Shown in pieces: positions 1-6,507 of a stretch of 21,507 bases of DNA. Below the pieces are notes generated by a model. The model worked only from the letters and a program-made list of their open reading frames with translations, was not told where the DNA came from and made no database searches. The DNA comes from JANLQX01 sp031381685. Lineage in GTDB: Bacteria > Actinomycetota > Acidimicrobiia > Acidimicrobiales > JANYDT01. Position 1 is the first letter of the stretch. Each line of letters opens with the position of its first letter. Made by a program: the position numbers and the translations under genes. The stretch spans positions 1 through 21,507 of the forward strand of contig JANMYF010000442.1 of assembly GCA_031381685.1 (NCBI GenBank), written 5' to 3'.

Positions 1-1
1 C

Positions 2-454
2 ATGGATCGGCCCCCTCGTCCGGCCGGGGACGCGATGTTCGACCGCCGGGTCCTGACCATCGCCGTCCTCCAGGGGTTGTCGGTGCTCGCGGCGGTTGTC
101 GTGGTGTACCTGTGGAGCGTGCTCGGCGATCGACCCGACGACTCCGTCCGATCGATCACGTTTGCCACGCTCGTGCTTTCCAACCTCGGACTCATCCTCG
201 TGAACCGGTCGTGGCGGCTCTCGACCTGGCGCACGCTCGTCGAACGGAGCAATCCCACCCTGAAGTGGATCCTTGCCTCAGCGCTCATTCTTCTCACCGT
301 GGTCCTCAGCGTCCGCGGTCTTCGGAACGCGTTCAGCCTGGGATCACTCTCCTTGGCCGAGGGCTTGGTCGCGTTCGCGGCCAGTGTTGCCGGCGTCGCC
401 TGGTTCGAGGTCTACAAGGTCATGACAGCCCGTAGGGGGCGGACAACCGTCTGA
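2..454 (+). CDS. P-type cation-transporting ATPase, C-terminal part (5' end outside window)
   Basis: Only the last 150 residues lie in the window; the reading frame enters from the left edge, so the ATG at position 2 is probably internal. The visible part opens with a DRPPRP stretch, the usual link after the soluble domains of Ca2+/Mg2+-type P-ATPases, followed by four hydrophobic segments (about residues 14-42, 50-68, 86-105 and 117-139). These correspond to the last membrane helices of the Cation_ATPase_C domain. ATFATLVLSN-like and NRSW-like sequence between the first two segments is typical of this region. The full protein would use ATP to move a cation, perhaps calcium, across the cytoplasmic membrane. 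The phosphorylation site and ion-binding helices M4-M6 are not in view, so the ion cannot be judged. Confidence 0.85.
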   Translation: MDRPPRPAGDAMFDRRVLTIAVLQGLSVLAAVVVVYLWSVLGDRPDDSVRSITFATLVLSNLGLILVNRSWRLSTWRTLVERSNPTLKWILASALILLTVVLSVRGLRNAFSLGSLSLAEGLVAFAASVAGVAWFEVYKVMTARRGRTTV

Positions 455-479
455 GCTGCGAGCGTCGGCCCGGGGAGCC

Positions 480-587
480 ATGGCGGGAGTGCTTTCCCTC
501 TTCGCATCTGCGACCACGGCGGCCGTGATCTACACCGGCCACCGCGGCGCCAACTCCGCATGGGACGAAGTCGGCAGGGAAGGGTGA
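480..587 (+). pseudogene. Short ORF (35 aa) resembling the tail of a DUF2231-type membrane protein
   Basis: A 36-codon frame starts at ATG 480 after a GGGGAG at 472-477 that lies too close to the start for a good ribosome site. It encodes a short hydrophobic stretch and then YTGHRGANSAW. TGHxGA-x-x-W endings occur in DUF2231-like small membrane proteins, as I recall them. The frame is open only back to about 426, with no further membrane segments, so this is more likely a decayed fragment than a full gene. A genuine small membrane protein, or chance, remains possible. The rest of 455-655 shows nothing else. Confidence 0.3.
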
Positions 588-655
588 CCCGGCTCCGGTG
601 GGGAAAATGAGCGAGTCCGGGGCGGACACCCCCAACCGGGTGGGAGACTGCGGGG

Positions 656-1441
656 GTGACACAATCTGACGTGGTCGAGAAATACCTAGGCCGCCTCGGG
701 GTTGCTATCGCTGGTCGTCCGCCCGGGAGGGCGCTGTTGGCCGAGCTGCAGAGCGCCCACATGATCAAGGTGCCGTTCGAGAATCTCGACGTGTTCCATC
801 GCCGCGGTGTCCGGACCGACGCGGAGTGGTCGGTGGCGAAGATCGTCGAACGCGGTCGCGGCGGCTGGTGTTACGAGCTCAACGGCGCCTTCGGCTGGCT
901 GCTCACGGAACTCGGTTTCTCCGTCACGTATGTGTCGTGTCGCGTGAACGACGGCACCCGCTGGGGCCCTGATCGGGACCACTGCGCGCTCATCGTCCAC
1001 ATGGGTCCCGATCGCCTGTTCGTCGACGTCGGATTTGGGGATTCCCCGATGGTGCCGATTGCACTTCGTGTCGGAGAACACGCAGGGATTCCCCGACGGG
1101 TTCGCATTCGCACCGATGTCGGAGGGTTCGTGCTGTCGGAGTGGGGTCTCGACGAACGTTGGGGTGATCGGCTCTGGATCTCGATCCAACCGCGTTCGCT
1201 CGAGGACTTCACCGCGCGTAGCGAGGTCCTGCAGAACGAACCCGGGGTGCGATGGACGGAGAGTCCCTTCGCCACCCGCTCGAGTGCGCCCGATGGTTCG
1301 CGCATCACCTTGCGGACCGACGTTCTCCGCACTCGCGTCCGCGGCAACGACTTCGATGGCTTCGCCGTTTCTCCGGAGAACTGGTCAGCTGTGCTCGCCG
1401 AGAACTTCGGGATCGTCGACACGCTCACTGCCGCCGACTGA
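656..1441 (+). CDS. nat: Arylamine N-acetyltransferase
   Basis: This 261-residue cytoplasmic enzyme is the usual length for bacterial NAT, which transfers an acetyl (or other acyl) group from CoA to arylamines and hydrazines by a ping-pong mechanism. The catalytic triad is intact: Cys72 in RGRGGWCYELN, His109 in DRDHCAL, and Asp124 in LFVDVGFG. The N-terminal YLGRLG and VPFENLDV stretches are also family hallmarks. The GTG at 656 was chosen because the protein then begins at the normal distance from the YLGRLG motif; a GGGAG sits at 641-645, and an in-frame GTG at 671 is a weaker alternative. In mycobacteria nat is linked to sterol catabolism, but no such genes are visible here. The gene is separated from the next by a 75-bp gap with a hairpin. 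Confidence 0.92.
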   Translation: MTQSDVVEKYLGRLGVAIAGRPPGRALLAELQSAHMIKVPFENLDVFHRRGVRTDAEWSVAKIVERGRGGWCYELNGAFGWLLTELGFSVTYVSCRVNDGTRWGPDRDHCALIVHMGPDRLFVDVGFGDSPMVPIALRVGEHAGIPRRVRIRTDVGGFVLSEWGLDERWGDRLWISIQPRSLEDFTARSEVLQNEPGVRWTESPFATRSSAPDGSRITLRTDVLRTRVRGNDFDGFAVSPENWSAVLAENFGIVDTLTAAD

Positions 1442-1457
1442 GAGGGGTCTCCGTGCC

Positions 1458-1473
1458 TCGGCCGGCGGGCCGA
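1458..1473. other. Small GC-rich hairpin between nat and the methyltransferase gene
   Basis: TCGGCC (1458-1463) pairs with GGCCGA (1468-1473) across a GGCG loop, 17 bases after the nat stop codon. There is no T-run after it, so it could be a weak transcription pause or an mRNA-stabilising stem rather than a true terminator. Confidence 0.35.
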
Positions 1474-1499
1474 ATGGCACTGTTCGACGGAGGGACGGA

Positions 1500-1515
1500 A
1501 CGACAAGGCTGTCGT
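1500..1515 (+). promoter_or_regulatory. Hairpin just before the ATG of the methyltransferase gene
   Basis: ACGACA (1500-1505) and TGTCGT (1510-1515) form a perfect 6-bp stem with loop AGGC, ending one base before the ATG at 1517. The best ribosome site, GGAGGG at 1489-1494, is 22 bases from the ATG in linear distance, but only about 6 unpaired bases away if the hairpin forms. The structure could therefore set or gate translation start; this is inference from the sequence alone. Confidence 0.4.
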
Positions 1516-1516
1516 C

Positions 1517-2023
1517 ATGGTGCAGGTGGCAGCAGCGCGTCAGCAGCGGGCGATGGCATGGGCGTTCGTTGGTGGGCAGTTCGCACTCATCGGCCTTCTG
1601 GTGTTCTGGCACCCTCGGCATCGATGGTCTCTGCCCGATGCCCTCGACACCGTGGCGAAGGTGACTGCCGTGGTGGGACTGGCATGGATGGTCGTCGGTG
1701 CGCTCAGCCTCGGCCGTTCGCTCACCGCCCTTCCGCTCCCGTTGGAACACGCCACACTCAGGGTCGGTGGGCTGTACCGGCTCAGCCGCCATCCGATCTA
1801 TACCGGTCTGATCATCAGCGGCTGGTCTTGGGCGCTGCGCGGCGAGGCCCCGGGTCCGCTCCTGCTGGCTGGTGCCCTGACTGCATTGCTCGCCGCGAAG
1901 GCCCGATTCGAGGAAGAAGCTCTGAGCGCGAAGTTCCCGGAGTACGCGCTCTACAGCGCGCGGACCCCTCGATTCTGGCCGGTGGGTCCGCTCAAGCGAA
2001 TCCGACCGGGAGCCGACGGCTGA
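1517..2023 (+). CDS. Isoprenylcysteine carboxyl methyltransferase / phospholipid methyltransferase-like membrane protein
   Basis: The 168-residue protein has three to four membrane segments (about 15-30, 47-66, 93-107 and 112-127) and the ICMT/PEMT core signature. That signature comprises GGLYRLSRHPIYTG (residues 84-97) and the downstream FEEEALSAKFPEYALY (131-146), which in this superfamily bind S-adenosylmethionine at the membrane face. Bacterial members are mostly uncharacterised SAM-dependent methyltransferases of lipids or small hydrophobic substrates, so the substrate cannot be named. The ATG at 1517 is preceded by a distant GGAGGG and an intervening hairpin, which is unusual. It follows nat in the same direction with a 75-bp gap, and the sulfur gene downstream has its own promoter. 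Confidence 0.8.
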   Translation: MVQVAAARQQRAMAWAFVGGQFALIGLLVFWHPRHRWSLPDALDTVAKVTAVVGLAWMVVGALSLGRSLTALPLPLEHATLRVGGLYRLSRHPIYTGLIISGWSWALRGEAPGPLLLAGALTALLAAKARFEEEALSAKFPEYALYSARTPRFWPVGPLKRIRPGADG

Positions 2024-2054
2024 TTCGACCACCGCTCCGCCCTCTGTTGGCCAG

Positions 2055-2082
2055 TTGCCATTTATACCCCTGGGGGTATACA
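2055..2082 (+). promoter_or_regulatory. Promoter of the persulfide dioxygenase-rhodanese gene
   Basis: TTGCCA (2055-2060) and TATACA (2077-2082) are separated by 16 bp and sit about 42 bp before the ATG at 2124. The right half of an 18-bp palindrome overlaps the -10 element, so a bound repressor would block RNA polymerase. Confidence 0.65.
2063..2080. promoter_or_regulatory. CsoR/CstR-type operator (8-bp perfect inverted repeat)
   Basis: TATACCCC (2063-2070), spacer TG, and GGGGTATA (2073-2080) form a perfect inverted repeat lying between the -35 and -10 elements of the following gene. Operators of the CsoR/RcnR/CstR (DUF156) family are short inverted repeats of this kind, with ATACCCC-like arms and G/C-rich centres. 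CstR controls persulfide-detoxifying genes such as cstB in Staphylococcus. As the downstream gene is CstB-like, a per/polysulfide-sensing CstR-type repressor is the best guess. No such regulator gene lies in the window, and a copper-sensing CsoR cannot be excluded by the site alone. Confidence 0.65.
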
Positions 2083-2123
2083 TTGGACTCGAACAAACCG
2101 TTCGAACGAAGATCGGAGCCGCC

Positions 2124-3515
2124 ATGTTCTTCCGTCAGTACTACCTCGGGTGCCTATCTCACGCGAGCTACCTGATCGGGGACACGACCACCGGTCGGGC
2201 AGTGGTGGTCGATCCCCAACGTGACGTCGGAGAATACGTCCGGGACGCGGAGTCGAACAGCCTGCGCATCGAAAAGGTCATCGAGACCCACTTCCACGCC
2301 GACTTCCTCTCCGGTCACCTCGAGATCGCCGCCCGGACCGGGGCATCGATCGGCTACGGGCGTGCTGCTGAGGGCCGGGCGGAGTTCCCGATCGAAACGT
2401 ACGACGACGGCGACCGGATCGTCCTAGGGGAAGTAGTGCTCGAGATCCGCGAGACTCCCGGGCACACGCCGGAATCGATCAGCGTCGTGGTGTTCGACCA
2501 TGGCGCATCGTCGGCCCCCTTCGGCGTGCTGACCGGTGACACGCTGTTCATCGGTGATGTGGGGCGCCCCGACTTGCTGGCTTCCGTCGGCGTCACGGCC
2601 GATGAGCTGGCCAGGCAGTTGTTTCACTCATTGCACGAACAACTGCTGGTGCTGCCCGACTCGACCAAGGTCTTCCCGGCTCACGGCTCCGGATCGGCAT
2701 GCGGCAAGAACCTCTCCACGGAGACCGTGTCGACCATCGGCGAGCAGCGCCGAACGAACTATGCACTCGCGCCGATGAGCGAGGACGCGTTCGTCGAAGC
2801 GGTGACCCAGGGGCAATCGGTGGCGCCGCTGTACTTCGCGTTTGCCGCGAACCGCAATCGGGAGCTGCGCGAACTGCTCGTCGAGGAGGCCGAGGTTCCT
2901 GCTCTGTCGGTCGCCGACGTCCTCGCACACCAACGCCAGGGCGCGGTGGTCATCGACAGCCGTGACGACACCTCGTTCGCCGCCGGTCACCTTCGCGGTT
3001 CGGTGAACGTCGGGCTCGGGGGCCGATTCGCCGAGTACGCCGGCGAAGTCATGGCGCCCGGCACCCCGATCGTGCTCGTCACCGAACCGGGGAGCGAGGC
3101 CGAGGCGAAGACTCGTCTCGCCCGCATCGGCTTCGACCGTGTTGTCGGGGCGCTGAGCGATCCGCTCGCCGCCTTCATCGCCCACCCCGAGCATGTCGAG
3201 GCGCTCTCTCGTCTTTCCGCCGACGCGCTCGCGGCGAGGATCGATTCGGTCCCCGGCCTGGTGTTGGTCGATGTCCGCAATCCCGGAGAGGTGGCGCTGG
3301 GAACAGTGCCCGGCTCCCGTCCGATCAGCCTGCCGTCCTTGCTGACCCGGATCAGCGAGCTCGAACCTTCGGCGCCAACCGTGGTGTTCTGCGCCGGCGG
3401 CTACCGCTCGGCGATCGCGTCGAGCCTGCTTCGTTCCCATGGGTTCTCCGACGTTTCCGATCTCCTCGGCGGCTACACCGCTTGGGCGCATCACTCGGAG
3501 CGCTCGCCGCAGTGA
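2124..3515 (+). CDS. Persulfide dioxygenase-rhodanese fusion (CstB-like)
   Basis: The 463-residue protein carries a metallo-beta-lactamase-fold persulfide dioxygenase domain (about 1-250), a first rhodanese domain (260-345) and a second one (355-460), the layout of CstB. The iron-site residues are visible: H56 and H58 in THFHADFLSGH, H114 in TPGHT, D139 in GDTLF and H187 in PAHGSG. The second rhodanese has an active-site loop with Cys423 (CAGGYRS). The first lacks a cysteine at the equivalent place (VTEPGSE, 319-325) and is probably non-catalytic. CstB-type enzymes oxidise persulfides to thiosulfate or sulfite, detoxifying sulfide. The ATG at 2124 gives the normal MFFRQYYLGC start and has GGAG at 2115-2118. 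The operator-like palindrome upstream suggests induction by reactive sulfur. The gene ends at a hairpin shared with convergent nirK. Confidence 0.88.
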   Translation: MFFRQYYLGCLSHASYLIGDTTTGRAVVVDPQRDVGEYVRDAESNSLRIEKVIETHFHADFLSGHLEIAARTGASIGYGRAAEGRAEFPIETYDDGDRIVLGEVVLEIRETPGHTPESISVVVFDHGASSAPFGVLTGDTLFIGDVGRPDLLASVGVTADELARQLFHSLHEQLLVLPDSTKVFPAHGSGSACGKNLSTETVSTIGEQRRTNYALAPMSEDAFVEAVTQGQSVAPLYFAFAANRNRELRELLVEEAEVPALSVADVLAHQRQGAVVIDSRDDTSFAAGHLRGSVNVGLGGRFAEYAGEVMAPGTPIVLVTEPGSEAEAKTRLARIGFDRVVGALSDPLAAFIAHPEHVEALSRLSADALAARIDSVPGLVLVDVRNPGEVALGTVPGSRPISLPSLLTRISELEPSAPTVVFCAGGYRSAIASSLLRSHGFSDVSDLLGGYTAWAHHSERSPQ

Positions 3516-3590
3516 GGTCCGGCCTCGCCATGCGTTGATGGCCCTGACCGCCCCCGAGGCGCAGCCCCTGAGCATGAACGAGAAGTGCCC

Positions 3591-3633
3591 GGACCTCGGA
3601 GAGCACAACCGTGTGGTTGTGCTCCCGAGGTCC
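3591..3633. terminator. Bidirectional terminator between cstB-like gene and nirK
   Basis: A 20-base left arm (3591-3610) pairs with a 19-base right arm (3615-3633) across a GTGT loop, with a single bulged base. It lies between two convergent genes, 75 bases after the stop of the left gene and 27 bases from the nirK stop. The short T-containing tail GTTTACC follows on the plus side. The length and position strongly suggest a two-way intrinsic terminator. Confidence 0.8.
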
Positions 3634-3660
3634 GTTTACCCGTTCGAAGAACCGAAGTCG

Positions 3661-5142
3661 CTAGTGGCCTTCGCCGGTCGGGGCGATGTCGCCCGCCTGG
3701 AACAGTCCGAGTGCGCCTTTGCCCACGTTCGAGAACTTGTGGGTCACGATCGGGTAGAGGCCCTTCTCGGCGAAGCTGAATTCCACGAAGCCTCCCTGCG
3801 CAGGCTGGAGGTCGAGGACCTGAGATCCGCCTTGTCGGGCATCGGGTCGCAGGAGGTACGTCCCTTCCTTCCAGACCGTGTCGAAGATGGTGCCGACGAT
3901 GTGGAAGGCCGAGTTCTCCGACGGTCCGTCATCGACGACCCACACGCGGACCCGCTCGTTGGGCTCGACCCGGATCGGTGCGTGGAAGTAGCCCTTCACG
4001 TAGCCGTTGAAGACCACGGCATCGAAGTTCTCCGCCGACATCTTCGCCAGGCTTCCCGGCTGACCCTGCGGCCCGAGATACAGCTCGGACTGGACGATCA
4101 GGTACTCGTGGGCGACCGGTGGGAGTTCGGGCGGGTCGATGATGATCGCCCCGTACATGCCGTTGCCGATGTGGTGAAGAGCCGGCGCGGTTCCACAGTG
4201 GTACATGAAGGCGCCGGCGTAATTGGCGGTGAACTCATAGACGAGTGACTCACCCGGCTGGAGCGTGCGCATCTTGTCGTTCCAGGCGACGCGGCTGGCG
4301 TGGAAGTCGATCGAGTGTCCGAGCTTGCCGTCGTTGACAAGGGTGACCTTGAACGTGTCGCCGACCTTGCCGCGCAGCACCGGGCCGGGGACGATGTCGT
4401 TGAAGGTCCACATCTCCTGGGTCACGCCGGGCGCGACCTCGACGACCTTCTCGGTGGCCCGGAACGTGATCTCATGCACGGTGCCGGTCAGGGCGGGAGC
4501 GAGCGCTGGGTCACGCGGCTTCCAACCGGCCGGCGGGGCTGCGTTGAAGTCGATCGTGGCGTTGGGCGTCTCGACGCTCGTTGGTGTCGCCTCGCTGTGC
4601 GTCGCCGTGTCCGCTGCCGGTTTCACGGCGGCGGCCACCGCCGGTGTCCCGCCGACGACGTCGAGGACGAACGTCATCCCCGCGTCCTTGTGGCCGGCGA
4701 CGGTGCAGAATCCGGTGAGCGACGCGGAGACCACGCCAAGGTCAAGCGTCTCCGACTCGCCGCCCTTGAGCATCTTCGTCTTGGCCCCGCTCGAGAGATG
4801 GAGGTCGTGTTCGAGCTGGCCGGAGTTGCGGATGTTGAGGATGACATGCTCTCCGGCGTTGGCGGAAAGCTTGTTCGGTTTCACGAAGAGGTCGCCCAAG
4901 GACACGAGCACCGTCGTCGGCTTCGAGCCGAATGCGCCCTTGGCGGGCGCCGTGGCTGAAGCTGCCACCGGCGCCGTGGTGGTGCGATTCGAGCCGCCGT
5001 CGTTCCCGGGGAGGAACAGCGCGACGACGGCGACACAGAGCGCAACGAGGCCGAGCGCCATGGCCAGGAAGGCGCCGCCGGAGAGCTCCGACCACCTCGA
5101 TCGAGACGCCTCGGCGTGGAGTTGTTGTTCGGGAGCTGACAT
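3661..5142 (-). CDS. nirK: Copper nitrite reductase with extra N-terminal cupredoxin domain
   Basis: The 493-residue protein has a membrane segment at 22-46, a low-complexity linker, an extra cupredoxin domain (about 75-165) and a two-domain NirK core (about 220-485). In the core, the type 1 copper ligands are H276, C316, H324 and M329. The type 2 copper ligands are H281, H315 and H468, with catalytic-type Asp279 and His413. This pattern separates it from laccases, which need HCH motifs. NirK reduces nitrite to nitric oxide outside the membrane. The added domain has its own apparent type 1 set (H112, C146, H151, M156) and could feed electrons to the core. The N-terminus looks like a membrane anchor; no lipobox is seen. 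Translation starts at an ATG with strong GGAGGG upstream. The gene is divergent from an Rrf2 regulator and an NO-repair gene, which fits the NO product. A general multicopper oxidase is the less likely alternative. Confidence 0.87.
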   Translation of the reverse strand: MSAPEQQLHAEASRSRWSELSGGAFLAMALGLVALCVAVVALFLPGNDGGSNRTTTAPVAASATAPAKGAFGSKPTTVLVSLGDLFVKPNKLSANAGEHVILNIRNSGQLEHDLHLSSGAKTKMLKGGESETLDLGVVSASLTGFCTVAGHKDAGMTFVLDVVGGTPAVAAAVKPAADTATHSEATPTSVETPNATIDFNAAPPAGWKPRDPALAPALTGTVHEITFRATEKVVEVAPGVTQEMWTFNDIVPGPVLRGKVGDTFKVTLVNDGKLGHSIDFHASRVAWNDKMRTLQPGESLVYEFTANYAGAFMYHCGTAPALHHIGNGMYGAIIIDPPELPPVAHEYLIVQSELYLGPQGQPGSLAKMSAENFDAVVFNGYVKGYFHAPIRVEPNERVRVWVVDDGPSENSAFHIVGTIFDTVWKEGTYLLRPDARQGGSQVLDLQPAQGGFVEFSFAEKGLYPIVTHKFSNVGKGALGLFQAGDIAPTGEGH

Positions 5143-5203
5143 GTCGTTGACCCTCCTGGATCTCGTGTGGGGTCAGCGTGCACCTGCCGATCGGAGGTCG
5201 AGA

Positions 5204-5219
5204 AGGGACGAAGGTCCCT
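5204..5219. promoter_or_regulatory. DosR/DevR-like box upstream of nirK
   Basis: AGGGAC (5204-5209) and GTCCCT (5214-5219) form an inverted repeat with a 4-base GAAG spacer. The core GGGAC-N4-GTCCC equals the core and spacing of the mycobacterial DosR (DevR) box, though the centre differs from the TWWA consensus. It sits about 62-77 bases before the nirK ATG, a usual activator position. DosR-type regulators answer hypoxia and NO, which suits nirK. The assignment rests on motif likeness only. Confidence 0.45.
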
Positions 5220-5242
5220 GCCGACCGGGTAATTCGTAGTTG

Positions 5243-5248
5243 TATAGT
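5243..5248 (+). promoter_or_regulatory. -10 element of the Rrf2 regulator gene (leaderless transcript likely)
   Basis: TATAGT lies 8 bases before the ATG at 5257, so transcription would start at or next to the start codon. There is no ribosome-binding site before this ATG, as expected of a leaderless mRNA, common in actinobacteria. No convincing -35 is visible. Confidence 0.55.
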
Positions 5249-5258
5249 GTCCCACTAT
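5244..5258. promoter_or_regulatory. 15-bp palindrome over the Rrf2 gene promoter and start codon
   Basis: ATAGTG (5244-5249), TCC, CACTAT (5253-5258) is a perfect 6-bp inverted repeat overlapping the -10 element and the first two bases of the Rrf2 ATG. It is also about 102-116 bases upstream of the nirK start. Rrf2 regulators bind dyad sites and often repress themselves, so this is the best candidate operator for the neighbouring regulator. It does not match the Streptomyces NsrR site as I know it. Confidence 0.5.
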
Positions 5259-5769
5259 GAGATTGGAGATCACGCGGAGGTCCGACCTGGCAACCCGTTC
5301 GCTGATCGCTCTCGCGTCCACGGAGCACGAAGGTCGCAGAACGAAGGCGGCCGACCTTGCCGCCGTCGTCGGCACGACTCCGGGATTCCTGTCGCAGGCG
5401 ATGACGCCGTTGGTGGACCGAGGGTGGGTCCGTTCGGAACCGGGGCCGACGGGCGGATACGAGGTGGCCGTGGACCTCGCCGACGTCAGCGTTCTCCAGG
5501 TCATCGAAGCGGTCGAAGGCTCGACCGACATGACGCACTGCGTGCTGCAGAACCGGCCGTGCATGGCGGCCGAGCCCTGCGCCCTTCACGAGCCCTGGAG
5601 CGTCGCCCGCCATCACCTGCTCTCGTCGCTCTCGGCGACGTCGCTCGCCGAACTCGTCGCCCCGGCGGACGAATCGCCGGGCAACACGGGTTCCCGCGGC
5701 CCGGCAACGACCAAACCCCGGAACGCACGAACCACCCCACGCAGTACCCCACGAAGGAGCGTCTCATGA
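5257..5769 (+). CDS. Rrf2-family iron-sulfur transcriptional regulator (NsrR-like)
   Basis: The 170-residue protein shows an Rrf2 winged helix-turn-helix in its first 75 residues, including the wing sequence GPTGGYEVA. Three cysteines, C95, C102 and C108 (spacing C-X6-C-X5-C), probably hold an iron-sulfur cluster, as in NsrR and IscR. Divergence from nirK and coupling to a RIC-type NO-repair gene make NO sensing the most likely role, and an NsrR-type repressor the best assignment. IscR- or RsrR-like function cannot be excluded. After residue 137 there is a Pro/Thr/Arg-rich tail of about 30 residues not needed by the fold. It is encoded by bases that also supply the ribosome site of the next gene. 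The start is an apparently leaderless ATG; the stop overlaps the next ATG by 4 bp. Confidence 0.85.
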   Translation: MRLEITRRSDLATRSLIALASTEHEGRRTKAADLAAVVGTTPGFLSQAMTPLVDRGWVRSEPGPTGGYEVAVDLADVSVLQVIEAVEGSTDMTHCVLQNRPCMAAEPCALHEPWSVARHHLLSSLSATSLAELVAPADESPGNTGSRGPATTKPRNARTTPRSTPRRSVS

Positions 5770-6491
5770 CCACCATCAACCCCGCGATCACCCTTGCCTC
5801 GTTGGTGAACGAGCACCCAGACCTTGCCGGTGAGTTGGAGCGGCGCGGCTTGGACTACTGCTGCGGGGGTCAACAGACACTCCTCGAGGCGTGCGCGGCG
5901 CAGGGTCTCGATCCGGCATCGACGACTGCCGAACTTGCGCAAGCCGCATCGCCAACTGCGCCGAAAGCGGAATGGACGTCGATGGAAGCTGTCGCTCTCG
6001 TCGAGCACCTGGTTGCGACACACCACGCATACCTCTGGGCCGAGCTTCCTCGGCTGTCGGCCCTGCTGACCAAGATCGTGGACGTACACGGCGAACGCCA
6101 TCCTGAGTTGGCCGGCGTCGCCGGCTGTTACGAATCGGTGCGCACCGATCTCGAACCGCATCTGCTCAAGGAGGAGCGCGTCCTCTTCCCGATGATCGTC
6201 GAACTTGCCGGAGCGTCGATCGTTCCCGTTTTCCACTGTGGGACGCTGCGCAACCCGATCTCGATGATGTTGCGCGAACACGATGGGGTCGGGGAACTCC
6301 TGGCGGAGCTCAATCGACTCACCAACGGCTACCGGGTTCCGGACGACGGGTGCGCGTCCTACGCCGCGTGTTTCGATGGTCTTGTCCGACTCGAGTCGGA
6401 CACCCATCTCCACATCCACAAGGAGAACAACCTGCTCTTCCCGATGGTCGTTCGGATGGAGCAGTCGTTGGCCGGGGCCGCGACCGCCTGA
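5766..6491 (+). CDS. ric: Iron-sulfur cluster repair di-iron protein (RIC/ScdA/YtfE family)
   Basis: The 241-residue cytoplasmic protein has an N-terminal ScdA_N (DUF542) domain with the CC pair at residues 32-33 (LDYCCGG), then a hemerythrin-like four-helix domain. Likely di-iron ligands by comparison with YtfE are H86 or H87, H132, E136 (HLLKE), H172 (REHDG), H216 and E220 (HIHKE). RIC proteins repair iron-sulfur and di-iron centres after nitrosative or oxidative damage; some reports add NO reduction. The ATG at 5766 overlaps the regulator stop in an ATGA arrangement, with AAGGAG about 8 bases upstream, so the two are translationally coupled. With divergent nirK this forms a nitrite/NO unit. 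Confidence 0.9.
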   Translation: MTTINPAITLASLVNEHPDLAGELERRGLDYCCGGQQTLLEACAAQGLDPASTTAELAQAASPTAPKAEWTSMEAVALVEHLVATHHAYLWAELPRLSALLTKIVDVHGERHPELAGVAGCYESVRTDLEPHLLKEERVLFPMIVELAGASIVPVFHCGTLRNPISMMLREHDGVGELLAELNRLTNGYRVPDDGCASYAACFDGLVRLESDTHLHIHKENNLLFPMVVRMEQSLAGAATA

Positions 6492-6507
6492 GGCGGTGCG
6501 GAACTCG

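Noticed and set aside
3439..4248. A 269-codon plus-strand frame after the rhodanese gene
   Set aside because: It runs through the terminator hairpin and antisense to nirK and has no ribosome site or recognisable domain.
6483..6497. ACCGCC-TGA-GGCGGT dyad over the ric stop codon
   Set aside because: The 3-base loop and coding position make a terminator unlikely, and there is no T-run.
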